A DNA stretch of 29,784 nucleotides from Anaerolineales bacterium UBA2200 (GTDB lineage Bacteria > Chloroflexota > Anaerolineae > UBA2200). A program made the translations under genes and the position numbers. The DNA lies in the NCBI GenBank assembly GCA_002327925.1, contig DCVA01000049.1, positions 1 to 29,784 of the forward strand. The letters are read 5' to 3'. Below the pieces are notes generated by a model. That model was not told where the DNA came from and did not search any database. It saw only the letters and a list, made by a program, of their open reading frames with translations. Below, in pieces: positions 7,186 through 15,116 of the stretch (positions are counted from its first letter, which is position 1; each line of letters begins with the position of its first letter).

Positions 7186-8247
7186 TCAGCGCGGGTGGCC
7201 CTCGGGCGTCGGGGGAATCCAAGTTGGCCACGGACATCCAGGATGCCACGGATCACATGAGTCGACCGTAGGCGTCGGTGTGTATGTAGAAGACGACGTC
7301 GCAGTGATCGTTGGCAGGTGAGTCATCGTGGAGGTGGCGGTCCCGGTCGGGGTTCGCGTGCGCGTCGCTGTGGGTGTTCTGCTGGGTGAGAGGGACGGCG
7401 TCGGCGTGGCGGTTGCCGAGGGCGTTGGGGAGGACGTAGCCGACGGCGTGATCGTCGGGTTCGAAGTTGGCGAAGGCGTGACCGTCCACAGCGTATGGGT
7501 AGCGGTTGACGAGGCACTTGGCGGTGGGGTCGGCGTGGTGGTCCACGTCTGCGTCGGCTCCGTTGTTGGGGTGGATGTCGCCGGCTCGGGTTGCCGGGTT
7601 GGCGTGCCGGTGGCGGTGGCCGTCTCCCTCGGCGGGGCACGAGTATCACCCGCTGTCACGATCAGCGGCAGGTAGACCATCCGACTCTCTCTCGCGGCCC
7701 GGCGCGGGTGGCCCTCGGGCGTAAAAGTGGGTGGCGGTCTTGGGGTGCGTGTCGAAGTATTGGTCGGGGTTATCGTAGGGCTGCTCGTGGCCGTCGGCGT
7801 GGGAGTTGACGTATGGGTCGATGTGCGAGTCGGTGTCGCGGTCGGTGTCCGTGTCCGGGTGCGGCTGGGCGTTGGAGTGGAAGTCCGAGTTCGCGTGGGC
7901 GTCCTCGTCCAGGCGGGCGACGATGTCGGCGTGCTCGTCGGCGTGGCGCTTGCGGTGTAGGTTGGAGAAACGAGCTCGGTAGGGGAGGCGCTCGGCGTTT
8001 CCGCAGGCAGCTCAGTAGCGGTCGGGCTCGGAGTGGGGGGGCCTGACACCTCTGGCGTGGCGGTCGCCGCCGGCAGCGTAACGGTCTGGGTCTGCCTCGT
8101 CGGACCGGGCCATCCGCTGCCGCCAACCACCAACGGCAGGTACAGCCCGCCGCTCCCCGGCGCGGCCGAAACAGCGGCCAAAGCCATCGCCCAACCAAGA
8201 GTGAGCGATGTGATCAGATACGGGAGCAGGTTGCCGCGATTCCGCAC
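7186..8247 (-). CDS. Thr-Pro-rich exported surface protein with two YLPL(V/I) motifs
   Basis: 353 residues, GTG start at 8247 with GAGGAA four bases upstream. An N-terminal signal peptide (MRNRGNLLPYLITSL onward to about residue 30) is followed by LYLPLVVGGSG, then about 130 residues made almost only of Thr, Pro, Ser, Ala and Arg (TPTP, TATPTR, TRTRT patterns), then TPEGHPRRAARESR, a second VYLPLIVTAG, a second Thr-Pro tract, a short ordered stretch with two Cys (VDSCDPWHPGCPWP) and a final TPEGHPR. The protein is thus two similar units in tandem. Thr-Pro tracts and YLPL-V motifs are common in Chloroflexota secreted proteins and probably form an extended, possibly glycosylated cell-wall spacer. 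No enzymatic domain is visible. It follows the beta-glucosidase gene on the same strand by 84 bases. Long open frames on the opposite strand are composition shadows. Confidence 0.7.
   Translation of the reverse strand: MRNRGNLLPYLITSLTLGWAMALAAVSAAPGSGGLYLPLVVGGSGWPGPTRQTQTVTLPAATATPEVSGPPTPSPTATELPAETPSASPTELVSPTYTASATPTSTPTSSPAWTRTPTRTRTSTPTPSRTRTRTPTATPTRTSTHTSTPTPTATSSPTITPTNTSTRTPRPPPTFTPEGHPRRAARESRMVYLPLIVTAGDTRAPPRETATATGTPTRQPEPATSTPTTEPTQTWTTTPTPPPSASSTATHTLWTVTPSPTSNPTITPSATSSPTPSATATPTPSLSPSRTPTATRTRTPTGTATSTMTHLPTITATSSSTYTPTPTVDSCDPWHPGCPWPTWIPPTPEGHPR
7189..7209. repeat. 21-bp direct repeat, copy 1 (encodes the EGHPR end)
   Basis: Bases 7189-7209 (beginning GCGCGGGTGGCCCTCGGG) recur exactly at 7702-7722. 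Both copies encode TPEGHPR in the Thr-Pro protein, marking the ends of two tandem units. Confidence 0.85.
7702..7722. repeat. 21-bp direct repeat, copy 2
   Basis: Exact second copy of 7189-7209, encoding the internal TPEGHPR. The exact nucleotide match argues for a fairly recent internal duplication or recombination within this coding sequence. Confidence 0.85.
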
Positions 8248-8331
8248 CGGGTTCCTCGCGCCTCAAGCAGGATAAACCATCATCAGACGATGAACCGTTC
8301 CGGGTGGTGAGTAGCTCGTAGCCCCCTTAGG

Positions 8332-9684
8332 TTACAATTCCACTCCGTTGGCCTCGATGACCTGCTTGAACCACCAGCCGCTGTCCTTCACGGTGCGCTT
8401 CTGCGTGGAAAAGTCAATGTAGATCAGTCCAAAGCGCTTGCCGTATCCGTGGGCCCACTCAAAGTTGTCCGTCGGCGACCAGTGGTAGTAGCCACGAACG
8501 TCGACTCCGTCGGCAATGGCGCGGTGAACCTGGGCGATGTGGTCGCGCAGGTAGGCGATACGGCGCGGGTCGCGGGCCTTGCCGTCCAGATCCGGCTCAT
8601 CGGCCACGGGGATGCCGTTCTCGGTGACCACCAGGTAGGGCGGATGGTATTCGTTCCACACGCGGGTGAGGATCTCGTGCATCCCTTCCGGATAGATCTC
8701 CCACATCTGCGAGTACTCCCGCCCGGTTGGCTGCACCTGACTGGCCTCGATCAGCGGGAAGCTGGGATCGTGCCTGGCCACGGTGTGGCTGTAATAGTTG
8801 ATGCCCAGCCACTCGACCGGAGTGGAGATGGTCTTCAAGTCGCCCTCGCGGACCGGGGTCAGCACCGGCTCGAACAGCCTGACCATGTCCTCCGGGTAGC
8901 TGCCACGGTATAAAGGATCGAGGAACCAGCGATTGAGCACGCCGTCAAACCGCGTCGCCGCCTCCAGATCCGCCTGAGAATCGGTCGCCGGGTGCACCGG
9001 GTTGAGGTTGAGGGCCAGGCCGATGGATGGCTTGCGGCGGCAGGTAGCGCGCAGGGCCTCTACCGCCAGGCCGTGAGAGAGCAGCAGATGGTGCGCCGCC
9101 TGGAAGGCAGCCACCGGGTCCTGGATGCCAGGGGCGTGCTCACCGGAAAAGTTCCCGGCAAAGGCAGCCACCCACGGTTCGTTGTGGGTGATCCAGCCGG
9201 TGACTCGGTCGCCGAGCCGCCCGGCAACGATGGCGGCATAGTCGGCAAAGTAGCGCGCTGTGTCGCGGTTGGGCCAGCCCCCGGCGTCCTGCAGCGGTTG
9301 AGGCAGGTCCCAGTGGTACAGGGTGAGGCAGGGAGTGATGTTGCGGGCGATCAAGGCATCGACCAGCCGCTCGTAAAAATCCAGGCCCTGGCCGTTGACC
9401 TTGCCGCGACCGGTTGGCTGAACCCGCGGCCAGGCGACGGAGAAGCGGTAGACCTGCACGCCCAATTCGCCCAGCAGGCGCACATCCTCTTCCCAGCGGT
9501 GGTAGTGGTCGGCAGCGATGTCACCCGTCTCGCCTCGCGCGATCTTGCCGGGAGTGTGGCAGAAGGTGTCCCAGATGCTGGGGCCGCGGCCTCCTTCATC
9601 GACCGCACCCTCGATCTGGTAGGAAGAGGACGCGACACCCCACTGGAATCCGGGCGGGAAGGTCAGCAGGTCACCTCGATCCAT
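8332..9684 (-). CDS. bglA: Beta-glucosidase, glycoside hydrolase family 1
   Basis: A 450-residue retaining beta-glycosidase, normal GH1 length. Diagnostic features are all present: N-terminal signature FPPGFQWGVASSSYQIEGA (residues ~9-27) with IWDTF following, the acid/base Glu169 in THNEPW, the nucleophile Glu355 in VVTENG, the sugar-binding NYYSH at 296-300, and the aglycone/glucose-binding WSPTDNFEW (402-410, with Glu409 and Trp410). No signal peptide, so it hydrolyses imported cellobiose-like or other beta-linked disaccharides in the cytoplasm. The start has an ideal AGGAGGTGA Shine-Dalgarno and its own promoter at 9713-9741. No sugar transporter is adjacent. It is divergent from larB across a 117-base region. 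Whether the preferred sugar is glucose, galactose or fucose cannot be told from sequence. Confidence 0.95.
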   Translation of the reverse strand: MDRGDLLTFPPGFQWGVASSSYQIEGAVDEGGRGPSIWDTFCHTPGKIARGETGDIAADHYHRWEEDVRLLGELGVQVYRFSVAWPRVQPTGRGKVNGQGLDFYERLVDALIARNITPCLTLYHWDLPQPLQDAGGWPNRDTARYFADYAAIVAGRLGDRVTGWITHNEPWVAAFAGNFSGEHAPGIQDPVAAFQAAHHLLLSHGLAVEALRATCRRKPSIGLALNLNPVHPATDSQADLEAATRFDGVLNRWFLDPLYRGSYPEDMVRLFEPVLTPVREGDLKTISTPVEWLGINYYSHTVARHDPSFPLIEASQVQPTGREYSQMWEIYPEGMHEILTRVWNEYHPPYLVVTENGIPVADEPDLDGKARDPRRIAYLRDHIAQVHRAIADGVDVRGYYHWSPTDNFEWAHGYGKRFGLIYIDFSTQKRTVKDSGWWFKQVIEANGVEL

Positions 9685-9712
9685 CGATTCACCTCCTGAG
9701 GAAGGTTACCCC

Positions 9713-9741
9713 ATTATCCTGCGTAGCACGCCCACGGTCAA
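9713..9741 (-). promoter_or_regulatory. Sigma-70 promoter of the beta-glucosidase gene
   Basis: Minus strand TTGACC (9736-9741), 17-base spacer, GATAAT (9713-9718) followed by GG. The -35 box directly abuts the -35 box of the divergent larB promoter. Confidence 0.7.
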
Positions 9742-9771
9742 TTGCGCAGCCTGCTCTGCCTCGGCTATAAT
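9742..9771 (+). promoter_or_regulatory. Sigma-70 promoter of the larBEC operon
   Basis: TTGCGC (9742-9747), 18-base spacer, TATAAT (9766-9771) followed by GG. It lies 30 bases before the larB ATG. Confidence 0.7.
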
Positions 9772-9801
9772 GGCCGGACATCCGAGAACTGAGGATACCC
9801 A

Positions 9802-10584
9802 ATGGACTCTGAACAACTCTGGCAGCTGCTATCGCAGGTTCAGGCCGGCCATCTGTCCGTGGACGAGGCGGCGGACCAGCTCAAGAACCTGTCCTTCGAG
9901 CCGGTCAACGGCTATGCCAACCTCGATCATCACCGCGCTCTGCGCACCGGGCTGCCCGAAGTGATCTATGCCCAGGGTAAAACGCCCGACCAGGTGCGCG
10001 AGATCTTTTTGCGGCTCGCCGCCCAGTCTCCCAGAGTGCTGGCCACGCGGGTCTCCCGCGAGATGTACGACCTCATCAAGAACGATCTCCCTGAGGATGC
10101 CATCTACAGCCCCCTGCCTCGGCTGCTCTACCTGAACCGTGATCCCGACCGGCCACGTAAGGACGGGGTAGTGGTGCTCTCGGCCGGCACAGCGGACGTT
10201 CCGGTGGCGGAGGAAGCAGCCATCACTGCCGAGCTGATGGGCAATGGCGTGCAGCGCGTGTTCGACGTGGGTGTCGCTGGCCTGCATCGCCTCCTTTACC
10301 ACCTGCCCGCCATCCAGAAAGCCCGCGTGATCATCGCCGTGGCCGGGATGGAGGGGGCACTGCCCAGCGTGGTTGCAGGTCTGGTGAGCTGCCCGGTGAT
10401 CGCTGTTCCCACCAGCGTCGGCTATGGCACCAGCTTTCAGGGACTGGCCGCCCTTCTGGCCATGCTGAACAGCTGCGCCAGCGGCATCGCCGTGGTCAAC
10501 ATCGACAACGGCTTTGGCGCGGCGGCCCTGGCTACTAAGATCAATCGCCTGACGGACGTCGAGCATGGCCCAAGCCAGAATTGA
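9802..10584 (+). CDS. larB: LarB, nickel-pincer nucleotide cofactor synthase (NaAD carboxylase/hydrolase)
   Basis: LarB carboxylates nicotinic acid adenine dinucleotide at C5 and releases AMP, giving pyridinium-3,5-biscarboxylic acid mononucleotide, the first step to the nickel-pincer cofactor. The 260-residue protein has the helical N-terminus (SVDEAADQLKNLSFE), then YANLDHHRALRTGLPEVIYAQGKT (residues ~38-61, family signature in the N-terminal catalytic region), and a C-terminal PurE-like domain with VVVLSAGTADVPVAEEA, VFDVGVAGLHRLL, IIAVAGMEGALPSVVAGL, VPTSVGYG and NIDNGFGAA. All these are strongly conserved in LarB. ATG at 9802 follows a promoter at 9742-9771. It overlaps larE by 20 bases and is the first gene of a larB-larE-larC operon. 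No target enzyme such as LarA is encoded in the window. Confidence 0.95.
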   Translation: MDSEQLWQLLSQVQAGHLSVDEAADQLKNLSFEPVNGYANLDHHRALRTGLPEVIYAQGKTPDQVREIFLRLAAQSPRVLATRVSREMYDLIKNDLPEDAIYSPLPRLLYLNRDPDRPRKDGVVVLSAGTADVPVAEEAAITAELMGNGVQRVFDVGVAGLHRLLYHLPAIQKARVIIAVAGMEGALPSVVAGLVSCPVIAVPTSVGYGTSFQGLAALLAMLNSCASGIAVVNIDNGFGAAALATKINRLTDVEHGPSQN

Positions 10585-11425
10585 CGAGGCGAGGCGCACC
10601 CTGGAGGCGGCCGGCGTCGGTCCTGAGCTGCTGTCCAAGTGGGATCGTCTTGGCTCGCTGCTGCTCGAGTGTGGCTCCGCTGTGGTGGCCTACTCAGGCG
10701 GTGTGGACAGCTCGTTGTTGGCCTATGCCGCCCATCTCGCCCTCGGCGAGAGGATGCTCGCAGTGACGATCCACTCCCCGCTGGAGCCATCGGACTCTGC
10801 TGACCAAGCCGCGGCCTTTGCCTGTCAGGTTGGGCTGCCCCACGAGGTTATCTCTGTGCCGGTCCTGGACCAGGACAACGTCCGCGGAAATCCTCCTGAC
10901 CGCTGTTACCACTGCAAGAAGGCGATCCTGGGTCAGCTCCATTCAACGGCGCGGGAACGCGGCTTTTCGACGGTAGTGGAAGGCCAGAATGTGGACGATG
11001 TCGGGGCATACAGACCGGGCAGGCAAGCCGTTACTGAAACTGCCACACTAAGCCCCTTGCTGGCCAGTGGACTGACCAAGAGCGAGATCAGACTCCTGGC
11101 CCGAACCCTGGGGCTGACGGTCTGGGACAGGCCGAGCGCCCCTTGCCTGGCGACTCGTTTCCCCTACGGGACGGAGCTGAGCCAGGAAGCCCTGCAGCGT
11201 GTGGCGGCTGCCGAAAGCTACCTGCGCTCCCTTGGGCTGGCCACCGTACGCGTCCGCGTGGATGGCGAAACGGCGCGCATTGAAGCGCCGGTCGATCAGC
11301 TAGATCGCGTCCTGCTCCACCGCGAGGACGTTGCCGCCCGGCTGACCGAGCTTGGCTACCATTATGTCACTCTGGACCTGCGCGGTTACCGCTCTGGCAG
11401 CCGCGATGAAGGGTTGGTCAAATGA
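10565..11425 (+). CDS. larE: LarE, ATP-dependent sulfur transferase of the nickel-pincer cofactor pathway
   Basis: LarE adenylates the pyridinium carboxylates and replaces them with thiocarboxylates. The 286-residue protein has the PP-loop ATP-binding motif AYSGGVDSS (residues 42-50), the NPPDRCYHCKK stretch (109-119), the substrate/sulfur-handling VVEGQNVDDVGAYRPGR (137-153) and SAPCLATRFPYG with Cys194. Cys194 corresponds in position to Cys176 of the Lactobacillus plantarum enzyme, which sacrifices its own sulfur and becomes dehydroalanine. Cys114 and Cys117 are extra cysteines in the conserved CYHCKK stretch. I therefore expect the sacrificial type, but an iron-sulfur-dependent catalytic variant cannot be excluded by eye. 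The ATG lies inside the last codons of larB (20-base overlap), and its stop overlaps larC by four bases (ATGA), showing tight translational coupling. Confidence 0.93.
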   Translation: MAQARIDEARRTLEAAGVGPELLSKWDRLGSLLLECGSAVVAYSGGVDSSLLAYAAHLALGERMLAVTIHSPLEPSDSADQAAAFACQVGLPHEVISVPVLDQDNVRGNPPDRCYHCKKAILGQLHSTARERGFSTVVEGQNVDDVGAYRPGRQAVTETATLSPLLASGLTKSEIRLLARTLGLTVWDRPSAPCLATRFPYGTELSQEALQRVAAAESYLRSLGLATVRVRVDGETARIEAPVDQLDRVLLHREDVAARLTELGYHYVTLDLRGYRSGSRDEGLVK

Positions 11426-12690
11426 GCATTCTGTACTGCGACTGTTTCTCTGGCATAAGTGGAGATATGTTCCTGGCGGCTCTGCTCGACGCTGGCCTGC
11501 CAAGAGATCAGCTCGAGGCGATGCTGCGGCGCCTGGATTTGCCCGAGTATGAATCCATGGACGTGCGCAAGGTGCGTCGCGGCCCTCTCGAGGCGACCCT
11601 GCTCGAGTTTCACATCCAAGGTGTTGAGCACGCGCACCACGAGGGAGAAGCACACGAGCACCACCATGGTGACGAACATCACCACGGCGACGAGCACACT
11701 CACCACCATCATGGCCCTCCGCAGAGGAACCTGGGCGACATTGTTCAGCTCATCGAGCGCAGCGGCCTTCCTGAACCGGTGCGGCACACAGCCAAGGCCA
11801 TCTTTGAGAAGCTGGCGCAAGCCGAAGCCAAAGTGCATGGTTCGACCGTGGAAGAGGTGCACTTTCACGAGGTGGGAGCCACCGATTCGATCCTGGACAT
11901 TGTCGGCGCCGCGGCAGCGCTGCACATTCTGGGGGTGGATCAGGTCTACTCATCGCCCTTGCCCATCGGCACCGGCCACGTACAGACTCAGCACGGCTTG
12001 CTGCCTTTGCCCGTGCCAGCGACGCTCGAGCTACTTCAGTCAGCCCATGCGCCGGTGGTGCCTTCGCCCGCGACAAAGGAACTGCTGACCCCAACCGGTG
12101 CGGCCATTCTGGCCACCCTGGCGCGGTTCGAGCAGCCAAGTATGACCCTGCAGCGCGCCGGCACCGGCGCCGGTCAGCGGGAGATGGAGTGGCCCAACGT
12201 GCTCCGGGTGCTGATCGGTACCCCGGCGGAGCCGCCCGATACCCACGTCGAGCTCGAGACCAACATCGATGACATGAACCCCCAGCTATTTAGCCCCACC
12301 ATGTCCCGGCTGTTTGCTGCCGGGGCACTGGACGTGTTTCTAACGCCCATCTATATGAAAAAGAACCGCCCTGGCACGCGAATCTCGGTGATCGCCCGAG
12401 AGCAGGATGAGCAGAAGTTAGCGGACATTCTGCTCAGGGAGACCACCACGCTGGGCGTAAGGGCTAAAGGCCTGCGACGCTATGAGGCAGGCCGAGAAAT
12501 GCGCCGTATCCAGACTCGGTGGGGTGACGTGGCAGTCAAATTCAAGCTGCTAGAGGGGATCGCGGTGCAGGCCACCCCCGAGTTCGACGACTGTGCGCGC
12601 CTGGCAGAGGCAAACAGGGTTCCCGTGGCGTTGGTTGTCCAGGAGGCGCAGGTACTCGCCTTGTCTCAGCTCCGCAGCGATTCGAACTAG
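11422..12690 (+). CDS. larC: LarC, nickel insertion protein of the nickel-pincer cofactor pathway
   Basis: LarC is the CTP-dependent cyclometallase that inserts nickel into the dithiocarboxylated mononucleotide. The N-terminus LYCDCFSGISGDMFLAALLDAG and the later HFHEVGATDSILDIVG, TPTGAAIL, ETNIDDMNPQ and DVFLTPIYMKKNRPGT stretches are family hallmarks. Residues 70-97 are extremely histidine-rich (15 His), a likely nickel-binding or storage loop, also seen in other LarC/nickel chaperones. Length 422 residues covers both the LarC1 and LarC2 parts in one uninterrupted frame, unlike L. plantarum where a programmed frameshift joins them. ATG at 11422 overlaps the larE stop (ATGA). The gene converges on add, with 19 bases between the stops. 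Confidence 0.95.
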   Translation: MSILYCDCFSGISGDMFLAALLDAGLPRDQLEAMLRRLDLPEYESMDVRKVRRGPLEATLLEFHIQGVEHAHHEGEAHEHHHGDEHHHGDEHTHHHHGPPQRNLGDIVQLIERSGLPEPVRHTAKAIFEKLAQAEAKVHGSTVEEVHFHEVGATDSILDIVGAAAALHILGVDQVYSSPLPIGTGHVQTQHGLLPLPVPATLELLQSAHAPVVPSPATKELLTPTGAAILATLARFEQPSMTLQRAGTGAGQREMEWPNVLRVLIGTPAEPPDTHVELETNIDDMNPQLFSPTMSRLFAAGALDVFLTPIYMKKNRPGTRISVIAREQDEQKLADILLRETTTLGVRAKGLRRYEAGREMRRIQTRWGDVAVKFKLLEGIAVQATPEFDDCARLAEANRVPVALVVQEAQVLALSQLRSDSN

Positions 12691-12709
12691 CGACGCCTGC
12701 AGCCGACGA

Positions 12710-13732
12710 TCAGTCGGCACCCATCTCCCAGCTTGGGTCAGAGCCGATTCTCTGCAGCAGCGCCTGCTTGCGCTCCGGGGTGAGCCAGGATGCCGTGACT
12801 GCGTTGAGCACCACCTGGCGAACGTCCGCCCAGGAAAAGCCGTGGTGCTCGACCAGCACCTGGTACTCTTCTGCCAGCGAGTTCCCGAACAGCTTGGGGT
12901 CATCCGAGTTCACCGTTACCAGCAGTCCTCGTCGGTAGTACCTACCCACCGGGTGCTCGTCGATGGAGCGAACAACCCCCGTCCTCAGATTCGACAGAGG
13001 GCACATCTCCAACGGAAGTTGAGTCTCCGCCAGGTAGTCGACAAGCCGCGGGTCCTCTTCGGCCCTGGTGCCATGTCCTATGCGCTCTACTTGCAGGGCG
13101 CGGATCGCTCCCCACACACTGGCCGCACCGGCCGCCTCTCCGGCGTGAGCGCTGGTGTGCAATCCCAGGCACCGCGCCTCTCGATACACCTCGGCGAAGG
13201 GCTCCGGAGGAAAGCTTTGCTCAGAGCCGCCGATGCCTACGCCAATCACGCCCTCAGATGTGACTTCGTCCACCTGGTGCAGGGTGATCATCGCCTGCTC
13301 CGGGCCCGAATCCCGAACCAGGTCCACCACCAGGGCCACCTCGACGGAGGGCACTTGGCTCAAACCGGCTCGGATCGCCGCGAGCAGCTCCTGTGGCTTG
13401 AGGCCGTGCCGGCGGTAATCGAACGGCGAAACGAATGCCTCGGCGTAGCGGACGTTCTGCCTGGCCAGGTCACGCGCCACGGCCTCGGACAACCTCGTAA
13501 AGTCCTCGTACTCGCGCAGGAACTGGTTGCGCCAGATCCAGGTCTCGATGAAATGGGGAAAGTCGCGAAACACAAAGCGCTGGCGCAGGGCTTCGATGTC
13601 CGGCAGCGTGGGGTCGCCACCGTACTTTTGCACCAGTTCCCAGGTCGCTTCAACCGGAAATGCTCCCTCCAGGTGCAGGTGCAGCTCGACCTTGGGCACG
13701 TTTTCGAACCAATCTGTGTTTGAACGGATCAT
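12710..13732 (-). CDS. add: Adenosine deaminase
   Basis: A cytosolic zinc enzyme that hydrolyses adenosine and deoxyadenosine to inosine and deoxyinosine. Zinc and catalytic residues are visible: His18 and His20 in ELHLHLEGAF, His196 and Glu199 in SAHAGEA, His220 in ERIGHGTRA, Asp277/Asp278 in TVNSDDPKLFG. 340 residues, normal length. The sequence fits true adenosine deaminase better than adenine deaminase, but the two subgroups are hard to separate by eye. ATG at 13732 has AGGAG seven bases upstream. It lies 66 bases after purA on the same strand and is probably the last gene of the run beginning at 17953, joining AMP synthesis with adenosine salvage. Confidence 0.93.
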   Translation of the reverse strand: MIRSNTDWFENVPKVELHLHLEGAFPVEATWELVQKYGGDPTLPDIEALRQRFVFRDFPHFIETWIWRNQFLREYEDFTRLSEAVARDLARQNVRYAEAFVSPFDYRRHGLKPQELLAAIRAGLSQVPSVEVALVVDLVRDSGPEQAMITLHQVDEVTSEGVIGVGIGGSEQSFPPEPFAEVYREARCLGLHTSAHAGEAAGAASVWGAIRALQVERIGHGTRAEEDPRLVDYLAETQLPLEMCPLSNLRTGVVRSIDEHPVGRYYRRGLLVTVNSDDPKLFGNSLAEEYQVLVEHHGFSWADVRQVVLNAVTASWLTPERKQALLQRIGSDPSWEMGAD

Positions 13733-13798
13733 GGATTCGGCTCCTGCCTCTCTGGATTGAACAGATGTTGCGGCATCCGACCGGCCACACAGGCACCA

Positions 13799-15115
13799 TC
13801 AGCGGCGCAGGAGCTGCTCGCGCCCCGGGCCGGTGCTTACCATGGTGACGGGGACCTTCACTTCGTCCTCGATGAATTGGATGTAGGCTCGCGCCGCGTT
13901 CGGCAAGTCCAGATAGCTTTTCGCTTTGCCCAGGTCCCCTGCCCAACCCGGCAAATCCGTATACTGAACCTCGGCACGTGACAATTCGCCTTCGTCCACT
14001 GTGAATTCTGAACGTAGCTGCCCGTCGATGCGGTAGGCCGAGGCAACACGCAGCGCAGGCAGGTTCGACAGGACATCCAGTTTGGTGAGTGCCAGCTCAT
14101 TCAGGCCGTTCACCCTGCGCGCATACCGAAGTATGGTCAGGTCCAGCCATCCGCAGCGTCGCGGCCGACCAGTCGTCGTGCCGTATTCATGTCCCGCCTG
14201 GCGGATGTGCTCTCCGAGTTCGTCGTCGAGCTCCGTGGGGAACGGTCCCGCTCCCACGCGGGTCGTGTAAGCCTTGGCCACTCCGAGCACCTGCAACGGG
14301 TCGGGGCGAATGCCTGTTCCCACGTATACTCCGCCCAGGGTGGGGTGTGACGAGGTAACGAAGGGATAGGTGCCGTGCGCTATGTCGAGCAGCGTCGCCT
14401 GGGCTCCCTCAAACAGAATGCTGGCACCTCCCGATCGCAGGTCCTCAAGAAAAGCCCCTGCATCCCCGCTCCTGACCGCCGGATTGCCACGTATAGCCTG
14501 AACGTCTGGCCAGCACCTGGACCACACCCGATCCACGTTCAGCGCGTCGTCAATCTGCAGCTCGTTGCGATCCCCGGTACTCACCCGGTAAAAGTCCAGC
14601 AGGGCTGCCACTTGATAGCGGTTCCAGTCGGCCTCCTCCTCAAGTCGCCGTCGGAACCGCTCTCTATCGCCCGTGTCCGCCCACCGGATGCCACGTCGAG
14701 TGACATAGTCGCCGTAGGCAGGGCCTATGCCCCGCCCGGTGGTGCCGATGCGCTCCCCTGAGATGCGATCTCGCAGGACATGCCAGGGCAGAATCAGGTG
14801 CGCCTTGTCACTGATCAGCAATCGGGCATGGGCCAAGCCGACCCTATCCTCCAACCGGGACAGCTCCTGCGCCAGAACATGGGGGTCGATCACCACGCCA
14901 TTGCCTATGACGCAGGTCTTGTCGGCATGAAGAACCCCTGAAGGCAATAGGTGGAAGGCATGAGTCTCACCACCTGCGACCACCGTGTGGCCCGCGTTAT
15001 TCCCTCCCTGATAGCGCACGACCGCCTTGAAATGCGACTCGCCTGCCAGCGCATCGACGATCTTGCCCTTTCCTTCATCTCCCCACTGCGTTCCAAGAAT
15101 GACCAGGTTGGTCAT
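13799..15115 (-). CDS. purA: Adenylosuccinate synthetase
   Basis: PurA makes adenylosuccinate from IMP, aspartate and GTP, the first committed step to AMP. The 438-residue sequence has the N-terminal catalytic loop TQWGDEGKGK (residues 9-18, general base Asp13), QGGNNAGHTVV with His43, the ISDKAHLILPWH stretch, TTGRGIGPAYGD, LFEGAQATLLDI, TRVGAGPFPTEL, and GRPRRCGWLDL, all typical. The ATG at 15115 has GAGGAG eight bases upstream; a much longer upstream open frame to 15514 is only a shadow inside purB and lacks family similarity. It starts one base after the purB stop, so the two pathway-consecutive enzymes are translationally coupled. Confidence 0.96.
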   Translation of the reverse strand: MTNLVILGTQWGDEGKGKIVDALAGESHFKAVVRYQGGNNAGHTVVAGGETHAFHLLPSGVLHADKTCVIGNGVVIDPHVLAQELSRLEDRVGLAHARLLISDKAHLILPWHVLRDRISGERIGTTGRGIGPAYGDYVTRRGIRWADTGDRERFRRRLEEEADWNRYQVAALLDFYRVSTGDRNELQIDDALNVDRVWSRCWPDVQAIRGNPAVRSGDAGAFLEDLRSGGASILFEGAQATLLDIAHGTYPFVTSSHPTLGGVYVGTGIRPDPLQVLGVAKAYTTRVGAGPFPTELDDELGEHIRQAGHEYGTTTGRPRRCGWLDLTILRYARRVNGLNELALTKLDVLSNLPALRVASAYRIDGQLRSEFTVDEGELSRAEVQYTDLPGWAGDLGKAKSYLDLPNAARAYIQFIEDEVKVPVTMVSTGPGREQLLRR

Positions 15116-15116
15116 G

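Noticed and set aside
7328..7960. Val/Gly-rich plus-strand open frames opposite the Thr-Pro protein
   Set aside because: They are the antisense of Thr-Pro repeats (ACC/CCC codons read as GGT/GGG); the minus frame has a signal peptide and YLPL motifs.
8278..8292. TCATC/GATGA hairpin downstream of the beta-glucosidase gene as a terminator
   Set aside because: Five-pair AT-containing stem without a T-run; too weak.
12702..12718. GCCGAC/GTCGGC hairpin between larC and add as a shared terminator
   Set aside because: Only six pairs, overlaps the add stop codon and has no T-run on either strand.
12593..13723. Plus-strand open frame of 376 codons opposite add
   Set aside because: Adenosine deaminase motifs are intact on the minus strand; the opposite frame is a composition shadow.
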